From Pseudomonas sp. Irchel 3E13 (lineage in GTDB: Bacteria; Pseudomonadota; Gammaproteobacteria; Pseudomonadales; Pseudomonadaceae): a stretch of DNA of 64,000 nt. Within the stretch, counting starts at the first letter, position 1. Each line of letters begins with the position of its first letter. The stretch spans positions 62,001 to 126,000 of the forward strand of contig NZ_FYDX01000001.1 of NCBI RefSeq assembly GCF_900187455.1. The letters are read 5' to 3'. Below are positions 7,965 through 16,576 of the stretch, one piece after another. Under the pieces are notes generated by a model. That model worked only from the letters and a program-made list of their open reading frames with translations, did no database searches and was not told where the DNA came from. The translations under genes were made by a program, and so were the position numbers.

Positions 7965-10222
7965 TGAACACACCCATCGACGCTCCCGAAGCATTGACTG
8001 CCCTGCTCAAGGGCGAACCGGTCAACCTGTCGCGCCGGGGCTTCCTGCTGGCATCCGCCGGCACCGCGGTCGGCGCTCTGGTCATCGGTTTCGGCCTGCC
8101 GCTGGGTTCGGCCAGGGCCCAGGCTGCTACCGCCGTGGCCCAGGAGCGCGGCACCCAGGTGCCGGCCTTCCTTGAAATCCGCCCGGACAGCACCGTACGC
8201 CTGCTTTGCCCGTTCATGGAAGGCGGACAAGGCACCTACACCGCCATGGCGCAGATCGTCGGCGAGGAACTGGACGCCGATCCCGCCACCTTCCTCGTCG
8301 ACAGCGCGCCGCCGGGCGACGCCTATGTGGTGATGGAGAACGGCATGCGCATTACCGGCGGCAGCATGTCGGTGCGCATGAGCTACCCGACCATGCGCCG
8401 TCTCGGCGCCCTGGCCCGGGCCATGTTGCTGCAGGCCGCAGCCGAGCGTCTCGGCGTGCCGGTGAGCGAGCTGTCCACCGAGCCCGGCAAGGTGCTGCAT
8501 TTGGCTTCAGGCCGCTCGCTGGCCTACGGCGAACTGGCCGAACGCGCCATGGACCTGCCGGTGCCCGACCCGGCCAGTGTGCAACTGCGCGACCCCAGCC
8601 AGTTCCGCTGGATCGGCAAGCCGGTGCGCCGTGTCGATGCCTACGACAAGTCCACCGGCAAGGCGCAGTACACCATCGACATCAGGCTCGACGGCATGCT
8701 CCATGCCGCGGTGCAACACGCGCCGCGCCTGGGCATGACGGTCGGCGAGCTGCGCAATGAAGCGCAGGTCAAGGCGATGAAGGGCGTGCATTCGGTCCAT
8801 CGCCTGCCCGGCGCGGTCGCCGTGGTCGCCGAACGCTGGTGGCACGCCAAGCGTGCGGCCGAAGCCATCCAGGTCGACTGGCGAGAAGCGGTCAGCGACG
8901 GCAAGGTCCGGGCGATGCCCGCGGACTTCTCCAGCGATGCCTTTCGCGAGCGCCTCGCCGCCGAACAAGGGTCGGCCCGGGATGATGAACACGAGGGCGA
9001 TGTCGCCGGCATCCTCGCCACCGCCAAGACCACGGTCGAGGCCACTTATCACAACCAATACCTCAACCACGCCCAACTGGAGCCGCCGTCCGCCCTGGCA
9101 CGCTTCAACCCCGACGGCTCGCTGGAAGTCTGGCTGCCCAACCAGGCGCCGGACATGTTCCGCGCCGACATCGCCAAACGCACCGGCCTCGATCCCGCCC
9201 GGATCACCCTGCACTCGCCGCTGCTGGGCGGCTTTTTCGGCCGGCACTTTCTCTACGAGTCCGCCAATCCGTACCCCCAGGCCATCGAGCTGGCCAAGGC
9301 GGTCGGCCGCCCGGTGAAGCTGATCTGGAGCCGCGAGGAAGAATTCCTGCGTGATGTGCTGCGCCCGATCGCCGCGGTAAGGTTCCGCGCCGCGCTGGAT
9401 GGCGACGGGCTGCCGCTGGCCATCGAAGCGATCAGTGCCACCGAAGGGCCCAGCGAAGCCCTCGCCGGCAAGCAGGGCGACAAAATCGACCCCACCGCCC
9501 TGGAAGGCTTGTCGGGCAAGTCCTACGCCATCCCCAACAAACGCATCGCGCAGCGCTACGTTCAGGGGCCGGTGATGCTCGGTTACTGGCGCTCGGTGGG
9601 CAATTCCCTCAATGACTTCTTCTACGAGGCCTTTCTCGACGAACTGGCCGACAAGGGCGGCAAGGACCCTTATGAGCTGCGCCAGCACCTGCTGCGCGAC
9701 AACCCGCGGCTGACCAACCTGCTGAACGCGGTGGGCGAACTGTCCGGTGGCTGGAAACGCGGCCCGTTTACCGCCGAGGACGGCAGCCGGCGCGCCCGCG
9801 GCGTGGCCATGGCCTCGCCATTTGGCTCCGAGGCTGCGGTAATCGCCGAAGTGTCGATCGAGAATGGCCAGGTCAAGGTGCACGACATCTGGCAGGCAAT
9901 CGATCCGGGCAGCATCGTCAATCCGGCGATCATCGAGGCGCAGGTCAATGGCGCCGTGGCCCTGGGCCTGTCCCAGGCGCTGCTGGAAGAAGCGGTGTTC
10001 ATCGACGGCAAGCCACGGGCGCGCAACTACGACCTGTACCCGATCCTGCCGCCGTCGCGCATGGCCAAGGTGCATGTGCGCATCATCGAGAGCGGGGCGA
10101 AAATGGGCGGCATCGGCGAACCACCGTTGCCGGCGGTAGCGCCCGCAGTGGCCAACGCGGTAGCGCGGCTGACCGGGCAGCGCATTCGCAGCATGCCCCT
10201 GAGCCGCTACACCTTCACCTGA
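7964..10222 (+). CDS. Molybdopterin-binding large subunit of xanthine-dehydrogenase-family oxidoreductase (IorB type, Tat-exported)
   Basis: 752 residues, matching single-chain IorB-type large subunits. Residues about 23-50 form a twin-arginine signal (SRRGFLLASAG followed by a hydrophobic run to SARAQA), so the holoenzyme likely works in the periplasm. Molybdopterin-cofactor segments include PFMEGGQGTYTAMAQI, GGFFGRHFLYE and the C-terminal GGIGEPPLP, whose glutamate matches the catalytic Glu of the family. The reaction is hydroxylation of an aldehyde or N-heteroaromatic with water as oxygen source. The substrate is not deducible; an aldehyde dehydrogenase role is the commonest for this layout with cytochrome c. 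Confidence 0.92.
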   Translation: MNTPIDAPEALTALLKGEPVNLSRRGFLLASAGTAVGALVIGFGLPLGSARAQAATAVAQERGTQVPAFLEIRPDSTVRLLCPFMEGGQGTYTAMAQIVGEELDADPATFLVDSAPPGDAYVVMENGMRITGGSMSVRMSYPTMRRLGALARAMLLQAAAERLGVPVSELSTEPGKVLHLASGRSLAYGELAERAMDLPVPDPASVQLRDPSQFRWIGKPVRRVDAYDKSTGKAQYTIDIRLDGMLHAAVQHAPRLGMTVGELRNEAQVKAMKGVHSVHRLPGAVAVVAERWWHAKRAAEAIQVDWREAVSDGKVRAMPADFSSDAFRERLAAEQGSARDDEHEGDVAGILATAKTTVEATYHNQYLNHAQLEPPSALARFNPDGSLEVWLPNQAPDMFRADIAKRTGLDPARITLHSPLLGGFFGRHFLYESANPYPQAIELAKAVGRPVKLIWSREEEFLRDVLRPIAAVRFRAALDGDGLPLAIEAISATEGPSEALAGKQGDKIDPTALEGLSGKSYAIPNKRIAQRYVQGPVMLGYWRSVGNSLNDFFYEAFLDELADKGGKDPYELRQHLLRDNPRLTNLLNAVGELSGGWKRGPFTAEDGSRRARGVAMASPFGSEAAVIAEVSIENGQVKVHDIWQAIDPGSIVNPAIIEAQVNGAVALGLSQALLEEAVFIDGKPRARNYDLYPILPPSRMAKVHVRIIESGAKMGGIGEPPLPAVAPAVANAVARLTGQRIRSMPLSRYTFT

Positions 10223-10234
10223 CGGGGAACGCCC

Positions 10235-11587
10235 ATGACTCGCAGCCGATTCGCAAGAACCGCCGGCTGGCTGGTGCTGCCGTGCCTTGTCGCGGCGGGC
10301 CTGCTGGCCTGGTACGTCAACCGCGAGCCCGCCTCGCCGTTCGACGCCGCGCCACGCGCTGACGCCAGTGCCGATGCGGCGCTGGTCAGCCGTGGCGAAT
10401 ACGTGGCGCGCCTGAGCGATTGCGTCGCCTGCCACAGCCTGCCGGACGGCGCGCCATTCACTGGCGGGTTGCCGATGGCGACACCGCTGGGCGTGATCCA
10501 TGCCACCAATATCACCCCCGAACGGGAGACCGGTATCGGCGGCTACAGCCTCGCCGACTTCGACCGCGCCGTGCGCCATGGCGTCGCGCCCGGCGGTCGG
10601 CGTTTGTACCCGGCCATGCCCTACCCGTCCTACGCCAAGCTCAGTGACGACGATGTCCGGGCGCTCTATGCATTCTTCATGCAAGGCGTTCGGCCGGTCA
10701 GGCAAGCCAACCTTGCGGGGAGCATTCCCTGGCCGCTGAACATGCGTTGGCCCATCGCTCTATGGAACGGTGTGTTCGCCGCGACCAGCCCCTACGCGGA
10801 CAAACCCGCACAGGACGCGCAGTGGAACCGCGGTGCCTACATCGTCCAGGGGCCCGGCCATTGCGGCAGTTGTCATACTCCCCGCGGCCTGGCGTTCAAC
10901 GAAAAAGCCCTGGATGAAACCGGCAAGCCGTACCTTGCCGGCGCCCTGCTCGACGGCTGGTACGCGCCGAGCCTGCGCGACGATCACAACACCGGGCTGG
11001 GGCGCTGGAGCGAGGCCGATATCGTCCGGTTCCTCAAGACCGGGCGCAATCAGCATGCGGTGGTCTACGGCTCGATGACCGAGGCCTTCAACAATTCCAC
11101 GCAGTTCATGGGCGACGATGACCTGGCAGCGATCGCCCACTACCTGAAATCGCTGCCCGGCGATGCACAACGCGACGGCGCACCCTGGCAATACCAGGCG
11201 GTGTCCGCCGCACAGCACCTGGACAATGCCGGCGCGCATACCTACGTGACCCGCTGCGCCTCCTGCCACGGCCTCGACGGCAAGGGCCTGGCCGAGTGGA
11301 TGCCGCCGCTGGCCGGGGCGACTTCGGCGCTCGCCCGCGAGGACGCCTCGGCGATCAATATCACCCTCAATGGCTCGCAACGGGTGGTCGCCGCCGGGTT
11401 GCCGGATGCCTACCGCATGCCGGCGTTCCGCGCGCAACTGACGGACCAGGAAATCGCCGATGTGCTGAGTTTCATCCGCACCACCTGGGGCAACCAGGGT
11501 GGCAAGGTCGAGCCCCAGGCGGTCGGCAAGCTGCGCGGTCACACCGATCCGGCCAGCAGCAGCCCGATCATTCTGCAGATGCGCTGA
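10235..11587 (+). CDS. Triheme c-type cytochrome, electron acceptor of the molybdenum hydroxylase
   Basis: 450 residues with an N-terminal signal anchor (about 10-27) and three CxxCH heme sites: CVACH (C63-H67), CGSCH (around 210) and CASCH (around 342). This is the architecture of the membrane-bound cytochrome subunits of periplasmic alcohol and aldehyde dehydrogenases, which pass electrons to ubiquinone or terminal oxidase. It begins 12 bp after the large subunit and clearly belongs to the same operon. Its presence instead of a FAD subunit supports a periplasmic, respiratory-chain-linked enzyme. Confidence 0.93.
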   Translation: MTRSRFARTAGWLVLPCLVAAGLLAWYVNREPASPFDAAPRADASADAALVSRGEYVARLSDCVACHSLPDGAPFTGGLPMATPLGVIHATNITPERETGIGGYSLADFDRAVRHGVAPGGRRLYPAMPYPSYAKLSDDDVRALYAFFMQGVRPVRQANLAGSIPWPLNMRWPIALWNGVFAATSPYADKPAQDAQWNRGAYIVQGPGHCGSCHTPRGLAFNEKALDETGKPYLAGALLDGWYAPSLRDDHNTGLGRWSEADIVRFLKTGRNQHAVVYGSMTEAFNNSTQFMGDDDLAAIAHYLKSLPGDAQRDGAPWQYQAVSAAQHLDNAGAHTYVTRCASCHGLDGKGLAEWMPPLAGATSALAREDASAINITLNGSQRVVAAGLPDAYRMPAFRAQLTDQEIADVLSFIRTTWGNQGGKVEPQAVGKLRGHTDPASSSPIILQMR

Positions 11588-11603
11588 GGAGGTTATGGCA
11601 GTC

Positions 11604-12626
11604 ATGGAAAGTATCGATTTTCTGGTCCTGCGTAGCGTCCGCGACTGGGTCAAGGCGGGCGAGCCGGTGTTGCTGGCCACCGTCGCCCGCACCTGGGGTT
11701 CGTCACCCCGGCCGGTGGGTTCGATGATGGCGCTGCGCGGCGATGGCCGGGTGGTGGGCAGCGTCTCCGGCGGCTGCATCGAGGATGACCTGATCCATCG
11801 CTACACCACCGCCTACGGCGGCGCCGGCATGCGCGGCGGCTTGCCCGAAGTGGTGCGCTACGGCGTCAGCGCCGACGAAGCCCACCGGTTCGGCCTGCCC
11901 TGCGGCGGCACCCTCGAACTGATCCTCGAATTCGACCCAGCACCGGCCCGCCTGGAGCAGTTGCTCGAACTGCTCGACAGCGGCAGCCTGGTGCGCCGCG
12001 ACCTCGACCTGAGCGACGGCCAGGTCACCCTGACCCCGACCCAACTCCCGGAGCAGTTCAGCTTCGATGGCCGGCACATGTTCAACACCCTCGGCCCCGG
12101 CTACCGCGTGCTGTTGATCGGCGCCGGGGCGCTGGCCGAGTACCTGGCGACCATGGCCCTGTTCAACGGTTTCAAGGTCTCGGTGTGCGACCCACGGCCC
12201 GAGTACATGGGCGGCTGGAACGTCGCCGGGGTCGAGAAGATCATCGGCATGCCGGATGACGTGGTCCGGGCCTACCGGGTCGATGTCCGCACCTGCATTG
12301 TCGCCCTCAGCCACGACCCCAAGCTGGATGACCTGGCCCTGTTGGAGGCGCTGCACAGCCCGGCGTTCTACGTCGGCGCCATCGGCTCGCGCCGTAACAG
12401 CCAGTTGCGCCGCGAGCGGCTGATCGAGCATTTCGGCGAAACCGAAGCCTCGCTCAAACGCCTGCATGGCCCCATCGGCATCTATATCGGCAGCAAGACC
12501 CCCGCCGAAATCGCGGTCAGCGTCATGGCCGAAATCCTTGCCGCCAAGAACGGCGTTGCCCTGCCTGGCGAAATCAGCGTCTCGCGGGCCAAGCACAGCC
12601 GCGAACTGCAGGTGCCAGCGGCATGA
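11604..12626 (+). CDS. XdhC/CoxI-family molybdenum-cofactor insertion chaperone
   Basis: About 340 residues with the N-terminal XdhC_CoxI segment (GSSPRPVGSMMAL, GSVSGGCIEDDLI) and a C-terminal Rossmann-like XdhC domain (VLLIGAGALAEYLATMALFNGF, VGAIGSRRNSQLRRERL). XdhC proteins bind and sulfurate the molybdenum cofactor and insert it into xanthine-dehydrogenase-type enzymes, here presumably the 7964 product. Two starts are possible: AGGAGG at 11587-11592 is only two bases from the ATG at 11595 but eleven from 11604, so 11604 is preferred. Its stop overlaps the next start (ATGA). Confidence 0.9.
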   Translation: MESIDFLVLRSVRDWVKAGEPVLLATVARTWGSSPRPVGSMMALRGDGRVVGSVSGGCIEDDLIHRYTTAYGGAGMRGGLPEVVRYGVSADEAHRFGLPCGGTLELILEFDPAPARLEQLLELLDSGSLVRRDLDLSDGQVTLTPTQLPEQFSFDGRHMFNTLGPGYRVLLIGAGALAEYLATMALFNGFKVSVCDPRPEYMGGWNVAGVEKIIGMPDDVVRAYRVDVRTCIVALSHDPKLDDLALLEALHSPAFYVGAIGSRRNSQLRRERLIEHFGETEASLKRLHGPIGIYIGSKTPAEIAVSVMAEILAAKNGVALPGEISVSRAKHSRELQVPAA

Positions 12627-13192
12627 GCACCTGCGTGGCGTTGGTGCTGGCCGCCGGTCGAGGCAAGCGTTTTGGCAGCGACAAGCGGCTGGCGCGGCTC
12701 CCCTCTGGCCAGACCGTGCTGGCCGCGACAGTGGAGCGGGTGCTGACCTGCTTCGATGAGGTCCACGTGGTGCTGCGGCACGACGATGAACCTCGGCAGT
12801 TGGGCCTCGATAGCCGGGTCGCGCTCATCCGCGCCGAATACGCCGACGAAGGCATGGGCGCGAGCCTGGCCGCGGGCATTGGCGCGCTGGCGGATAATCC
12901 CGCCGTGGCAGTGGCGGTGTTGCTTGGAGACATGCCCTGGATCGAGACGCAGACGCTGCGGCAGTTGTGCGCCCAAGCTGATAGCGAGCGCATCCTGATG
13001 CCGGTTCACCATGGCCAGCGGGGCCATCCGGTGCTGTTCGGGCGCCGCTTCTGGCCCGCCTTGTTGCGGGCAAACGGCGATCAGGGTGGCCGGCAGGTGA
13101 TCGGCGACAACCCTCAGGCCTGTGTGCGGATCGAGGTGCAAGACCCCGGAGTTGTGCGGGATATCGATCTGCCTGGGGATCTCACGGGCTAA
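12623..13192 (+). CDS. MobA/MocA-like nucleotidyltransferase (molybdenum cofactor cytidylyltransferase)
   Basis: 189 residues of the NTP-transferase fold. The nucleotide-binding start LAAGRGKRFGSDKRL and the central LLGDMPWIETQTL (metal-binding Asp) are visible, as is the HHGQRGHPVLFGRRFW motif shared with MocA. Such proteins convert MPT-Mo to the cytosine dinucleotide cofactor used by hydroxylases of the CoxL/IorB class. The four-base ATGA overlap with the XdhC gene and its position at the operon end make it a dedicated maturation factor for this enzyme. Confidence 0.88.
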   Translation: MSTCVALVLAAGRGKRFGSDKRLARLPSGQTVLAATVERVLTCFDEVHVVLRHDDEPRQLGLDSRVALIRAEYADEGMGASLAAGIGALADNPAVAVAVLLGDMPWIETQTLRQLCAQADSERILMPVHHGQRGHPVLFGRRFWPALLRANGDQGGRQVIGDNPQACVRIEVQDPGVVRDIDLPGDLTG

Positions 13193-13241
13193 GTTACACC
13201 GACTATCCGCGCCGCGGCCTAAGCCAAGCGCCCCGATCCGC

Positions 13242-13844
13242 CTACGGCGCCAACCCCTCCACCAACGTCTGGGTCAGCGTGCGAATGCGCCGGTCATGGG
13301 CCTCCAGGTCCGGCACGTCGTCCTGCACCAGGCGCATGAACAGCGTCGAGCTGTAGTCATTGAGAAATTCCGCGACGAACTCGACATCGAACGACGCCTT
13401 CAACAAGCCCCGCGCTTGCAGATCGCGCAGCAAACCGGCCACTTCGTCGATCAGGCGCTGATTGAGGTGGGTCGCGGCGTCAGGGCGCGGGGTGAGCACG
13501 CCCAGCGGCAGCAACTCACGCCAGATCGCAGCGGGCAAGGCCTGCAGTTCACGGCGGATGATCTGCGATTCGAGATAACACATGGCATCGACCGCGTTGT
13601 CGAACACCGGCATCTGCACCCGGGCGTCGCCGAGCGCGCGCTGGTCGGCGTGTTCCATCAGAGCCAGCAGGATGTCCTGCTTGCTGCCGAAGTAATTGAA
13701 CACCGTTGGTGTCGACACCCCGGCCTGGACGGCGATCTGCTCCACGGTGGTCGCGGTGAAGCCATGCGTCTCGAACAGCTCCAGCGCCGCGGTAACGATG
13801 GCCTCCCGCCGCAGTTCCTTTTGTCTCTGTCGTAATCCGCTCAC
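13242..13844 (-). CDS. TetR-family transcriptional repressor
   Basis: 200 residues from a GTG start. The GTG at 13844-13842 was chosen over an upstream ATG (13904) because GGAG sits about seven bases before it and the protein then begins just before the HTH (RREAIVTAALELFETHGFTATTVEQIAVQAGVS read in parts, with the recognition helix ending TPTVFNYFGSKQDIL). The C-terminal ligand domain is not recognisable. It is divergent from the NylB-like hydrolase gene at 13972, with an AT-rich 127-bp spacer, so it probably controls that cluster. The ligand is unknown. Confidence 0.88.
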   Translation of the reverse strand: MSGLRQRQKELRREAIVTAALELFETHGFTATTVEQIAVQAGVSTPTVFNYFGSKQDILLALMEHADQRALGDARVQMPVFDNAVDAMCYLESQIIRRELQALPAAIWRELLPLGVLTPRPDAATHLNQRLIDEVAGLLRDLQARGLLKASFDVEFVAEFLNDYSSTLFMRLVQDDVPDLEAHDRRIRTLTQTLVEGLAP

Positions 13845-13971
13845 GTTCTTCTCCGGGTGGCCTTGGCAAGGTGCCGATTCTAGTAAATTTTCAATCTCGA
13901 TCAAATATTTTATTTGACTATAAAATTATATGGAGATAAAAATTTCCCACCGCCACCCCACGGAGCTGTCC
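13845..13971. promoter_or_regulatory. Divergent TetR/NylB-like promoter region
   Basis: This spacer is strikingly AT-rich for the window. The stretch from about 13884 to 13950 (TAAATTTTCAATC, ATATTTTATTTGACTATAAAATTATATGG) contains TTGACTATAAAAT-like promoter elements and a near-palindromic AAATATTTTATTTGACTATAAAAT segment that could be the TetR operator. The GGAG ahead of 13972 is the ribosome site for the hydrolase. Confidence 0.5.
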
Positions 13972-15204
13972 ATGAACACCGATTTCGTCGAGGCAATGCG
14001 CAGTGCCTATCGCACCAGCGCACCTTCCGTAGCGCCGTTGATGGAGGGGTTTCCACCGCCCGCCGCGCAACGGGTGACCTGGCACAACTTCATGACGCCG
14101 CCGCACAACCGCTGGGCGTTTCACAACCTGGGGCGGATCCGTCCGAGCATCAGCGTGCCACGTGGCCAGGCAGCCGCCGGGCCCCTGCCCGCCGCCGGCT
14201 ATTCGATCGCCGACTTCAGTTTCCTCAGCGCATCGGGCGATGACGTCAGCCTGGCCGATCACCTCGCGGCGACCCACACCGACGGCTGGCTGGTCATGAA
14301 AGACGGCCAGGTCGCCCAGGAGCTGTACGCCAACGGCCACGGCGAGACCACGCGTCACATCATGTTCTCGGTAACCAAGTCGCTGATCGGCATGAAAGCC
14401 GAAGAGCTGGTGCAGAACGGCCAACTGGACGACCAACGCCTGGCCGCCCACTACGTCGCGGAATTCGAAGGCAGTGCCTTCGGCGACGCCAGCGTGCGCC
14501 AGTTGATGGACATGGCGGTGTCCATCGACTACGACGAGGTCTATGACGACCCCGACTCCGGCAGTTCGCACTTCGGCTACGCCTGCGGGCTCACCCCGCC
14601 ACCGGCCGGTATCCAGGCCTGTCAGTCGCTCTACGAATACCTGCCAAGGATGCGCAAGCGTGGCGAGCACGGCGGTTTCTTCCACTACGTGACCGCGACC
14701 ACCGAAGCCCTCGGCTGGGTGATGGAGCGCGCCACCGGCCGCAGTAGCGCCGAGCTGCTGGGCGACATCTGGCAGGGCCTGGGCTGCGAGCGCGACGGGT
14801 TTTTCCTCGCTGATCCGTGGGGCCGCAACATCACCGGCTGCGGCTTCAACGCGACCCTGCGCGACATGGCCCGCTACGGCAGCCTGCTGCTCGACCGCGG
14901 CCATTGCCAGGGCCGCCAACTGCTCAGCGCCGACGCCATCGGCGCCGTGCTGGCCGGTGGTGATCCGGCCATCTATGCCGCCAACGAGAGCTTCGCCCAG
15001 TGGAGTCCCGGGGCCAGCTACAAGAGCCAGTGGTATGTCTATCCCGGCGAAGCGCTGCTGGCGGTGGGCATCCACGGCCAGTACCTGTACCTGGATTTCG
15101 AGCGCCGCGTGGTGATCGTCAAGCAGTCGTCGATGCCGGTGGCCGAAAGCATCCTCGACATCGACACCGTCCGCCTGCTCCGCGCCCTCGTCCGTGCGCT
15201 CTGA
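13972..15204 (+). CDS. Serine hydrolase of the NylB/EstB (class C beta-lactamase-like) family
   Basis: 410 residues. The SxxK nucleophile is S133-V-T-K136 in HIMFSVTKSLIG, and the family tyrosine is Y239 in FHYVTATTE. From memory, several segments line up closely with 6-aminohexanoate-dimer hydrolase NylB: PPHNRWAF near residue 43, VSIDYDEVYDDP near 183, and GIHGQYLYLDF with VIVKQSS near the C-terminus. This family hydrolyses linear amides or short-chain esters. There is no signal peptide, so it acts in the cytoplasm. The start at 13972 has GGAG; an ATG at 13930 lies in the promoter region. The natural substrate is unknown. It is the first gene of a cluster with a binding protein, a porin and further hydrolases. 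Confidence 0.88.
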   Translation: MNTDFVEAMRSAYRTSAPSVAPLMEGFPPPAAQRVTWHNFMTPPHNRWAFHNLGRIRPSISVPRGQAAAGPLPAAGYSIADFSFLSASGDDVSLADHLAATHTDGWLVMKDGQVAQELYANGHGETTRHIMFSVTKSLIGMKAEELVQNGQLDDQRLAAHYVAEFEGSAFGDASVRQLMDMAVSIDYDEVYDDPDSGSSHFGYACGLTPPPAGIQACQSLYEYLPRMRKRGEHGGFFHYVTATTEALGWVMERATGRSSAELLGDIWQGLGCERDGFFLADPWGRNITGCGFNATLRDMARYGSLLLDRGHCQGRQLLSADAIGAVLAGGDPAIYAANESFAQWSPGASYKSQWYVYPGEALLAVGIHGQYLYLDFERRVVIVKQSSMPVAESILDIDTVRLLRALVRAL

Positions 15205-15225
15205 CCCGACCGACAGGAGAGCCCC

Positions 15226-16347
15226 ATGAAGCATTTGCTGAAAACCATGACCACGGCCCTGCTGCTGGGCGGCGCCAGCCTGCTCGTCCAGGCCCAGGAC
15301 CAGGCCCCGGATCAAACCCCGGGCGGTGAACTGCGCATCTACAACTGGATCGAGTACCTGCCCAAGGACGTGGTGCAGGATTTCCAGAAACACACCGGCA
15401 TCAAGGTCATCTACGACGTCTTCGACAGCCCGCAAACGCTGGAGGCCCGTCTGCTGACCGGCACCGCGGGTTACGACCTCGCGTTCCCCGGCAGCAGCCA
15501 GGTGCCCAACCTGATCGCCGCCGGCGCCGTGCTGCCGCTGGACCGCCAGCAGTTGCCGAACTGGCATCAGCTCGACGCCAGCACCCTGCAACAGCGCGAG
15601 CACCTCGACCCCGGCAACCGCTACTCGGTGCCGTACCTGCTGGGCAGCACACTGATCGGCTACAACAAGGCCAAGGTCGAGGCGGTACTCGGCAAAGACG
15701 TCGACATGCGCGACTACGACTGGCTGTTCAAGCCGGAGCGCATCGCCCGCTTGAGCCAGTGCGGCGTGGCCATTCTCGACAGCCCCAACGAGGTCGTGCC
15801 GATCGCCCTGCACTACCTCGGCCTGGACCCGAACAGCACGCGCCAGGCCGATTACGACAAGGTCGAGGTGCTGCTCAAATCGATCCGGCCCTACGTGCGC
15901 TATTTCAACTCGTCCAAGTACCCCCAGGACCTGGCTAACGGCGATATCTGCGTGGCCCTTGGCTGGTCCGGCGGGATGCTCGCGGCGCGCAACATGGCCC
16001 TCGGCGCCAACAACGGCAACGACATCCGCATGGCCTTGCCGCGCCAGGGCACGCTGATGTGGTCCGACGACATGGTGATCCCCAAGGGCGCGAAGAACCT
16101 CGCCCAGGCCCATGCCTTCATCGACTGGCTGCTGCAGCCGGAGGTGATCGCCCGGGTCACCAACCAGATCGGCTACCCCAACCCCACCCCGGCGAGCAAG
16201 GCGCTGATCGACCCGCAACTGCTGGGCGAACACAACCTGTTCGTCCCGGACGAGGACCGTCACCTGCTGTTCCAGGCCGAGCCGCCACAACGGCAAGTGC
16301 TGCGCCTGCTGACGCGGCTGTGGAACCGGATTCGCTCCGATGTCTGA
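15226..16347 (+). CDS. Polyamine-type periplasmic substrate-binding protein (PotF/SpuD-like)
   Basis: 373 residues with a Sec signal peptide (about 1-23, ending LLVQAQ) and the family opening GGELRIYNWIEYLPKDVVQDFQ read in parts. Other conserved segments are YDVFDSPQTLEARLLTG, SVPYLLGSTLIGYNKAKV and WSDDMVIPKGAKN. PotF and SpuD bind putrescine or spermidine for an ABC importer, but no permease or ATPase gene lies nearby, so this is an orphan receptor. It follows the NylB-like hydrolase by 21 bp. A positively charged or omega-amino compound is a reasonable ligand, which would suit an aminoamide-degrading cluster. Confidence 0.9.
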   Translation: MKHLLKTMTTALLLGGASLLVQAQDQAPDQTPGGELRIYNWIEYLPKDVVQDFQKHTGIKVIYDVFDSPQTLEARLLTGTAGYDLAFPGSSQVPNLIAAGAVLPLDRQQLPNWHQLDASTLQQREHLDPGNRYSVPYLLGSTLIGYNKAKVEAVLGKDVDMRDYDWLFKPERIARLSQCGVAILDSPNEVVPIALHYLGLDPNSTRQADYDKVEVLLKSIRPYVRYFNSSKYPQDLANGDICVALGWSGGMLAARNMALGANNGNDIRMALPRQGTLMWSDDMVIPKGAKNLAQAHAFIDWLLQPEVIARVTNQIGYPNPTPASKALIDPQLLGEHNLFVPDEDRHLLFQAEPPQRQVLRLLTRLWNRIRSDV

Positions 16348-16576
16348 AGCACCCGCTCAACCGCACAAGGAGAACTGCACCCGCCGACACTGATCCACGA
16401 CCCGCTTCACTCGCCCAAAACAAACCTTGCCCGGTGCCTGAGTGGCTCGCCTTCGATCGAGCCAGCGCTGTCGTCATGCCCGGAAAAAGCGCGGGGTCCA
16501 TCAGGCCATCCAATAACAAGACCTACAACGCAACGCCCTTATCTGCCAGATCAATCACAACAATGGAGCAGAACAC

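Noticed and set aside
7800..10200. Possible CRISPR-like or tandem repeat in GC-rich stretches
   Set aside because: No regularly spaced identical repeats were found anywhere in the window; the apparent repeats are codon-use similarity.
13918..16296. A long minus-strand open frame (about 792 codons)
   Set aside because: It mirrors the NylB-like and polyamine-binding genes, which have clear family motifs; its composition is the usual Gly/His/Val-rich antisense artefact.
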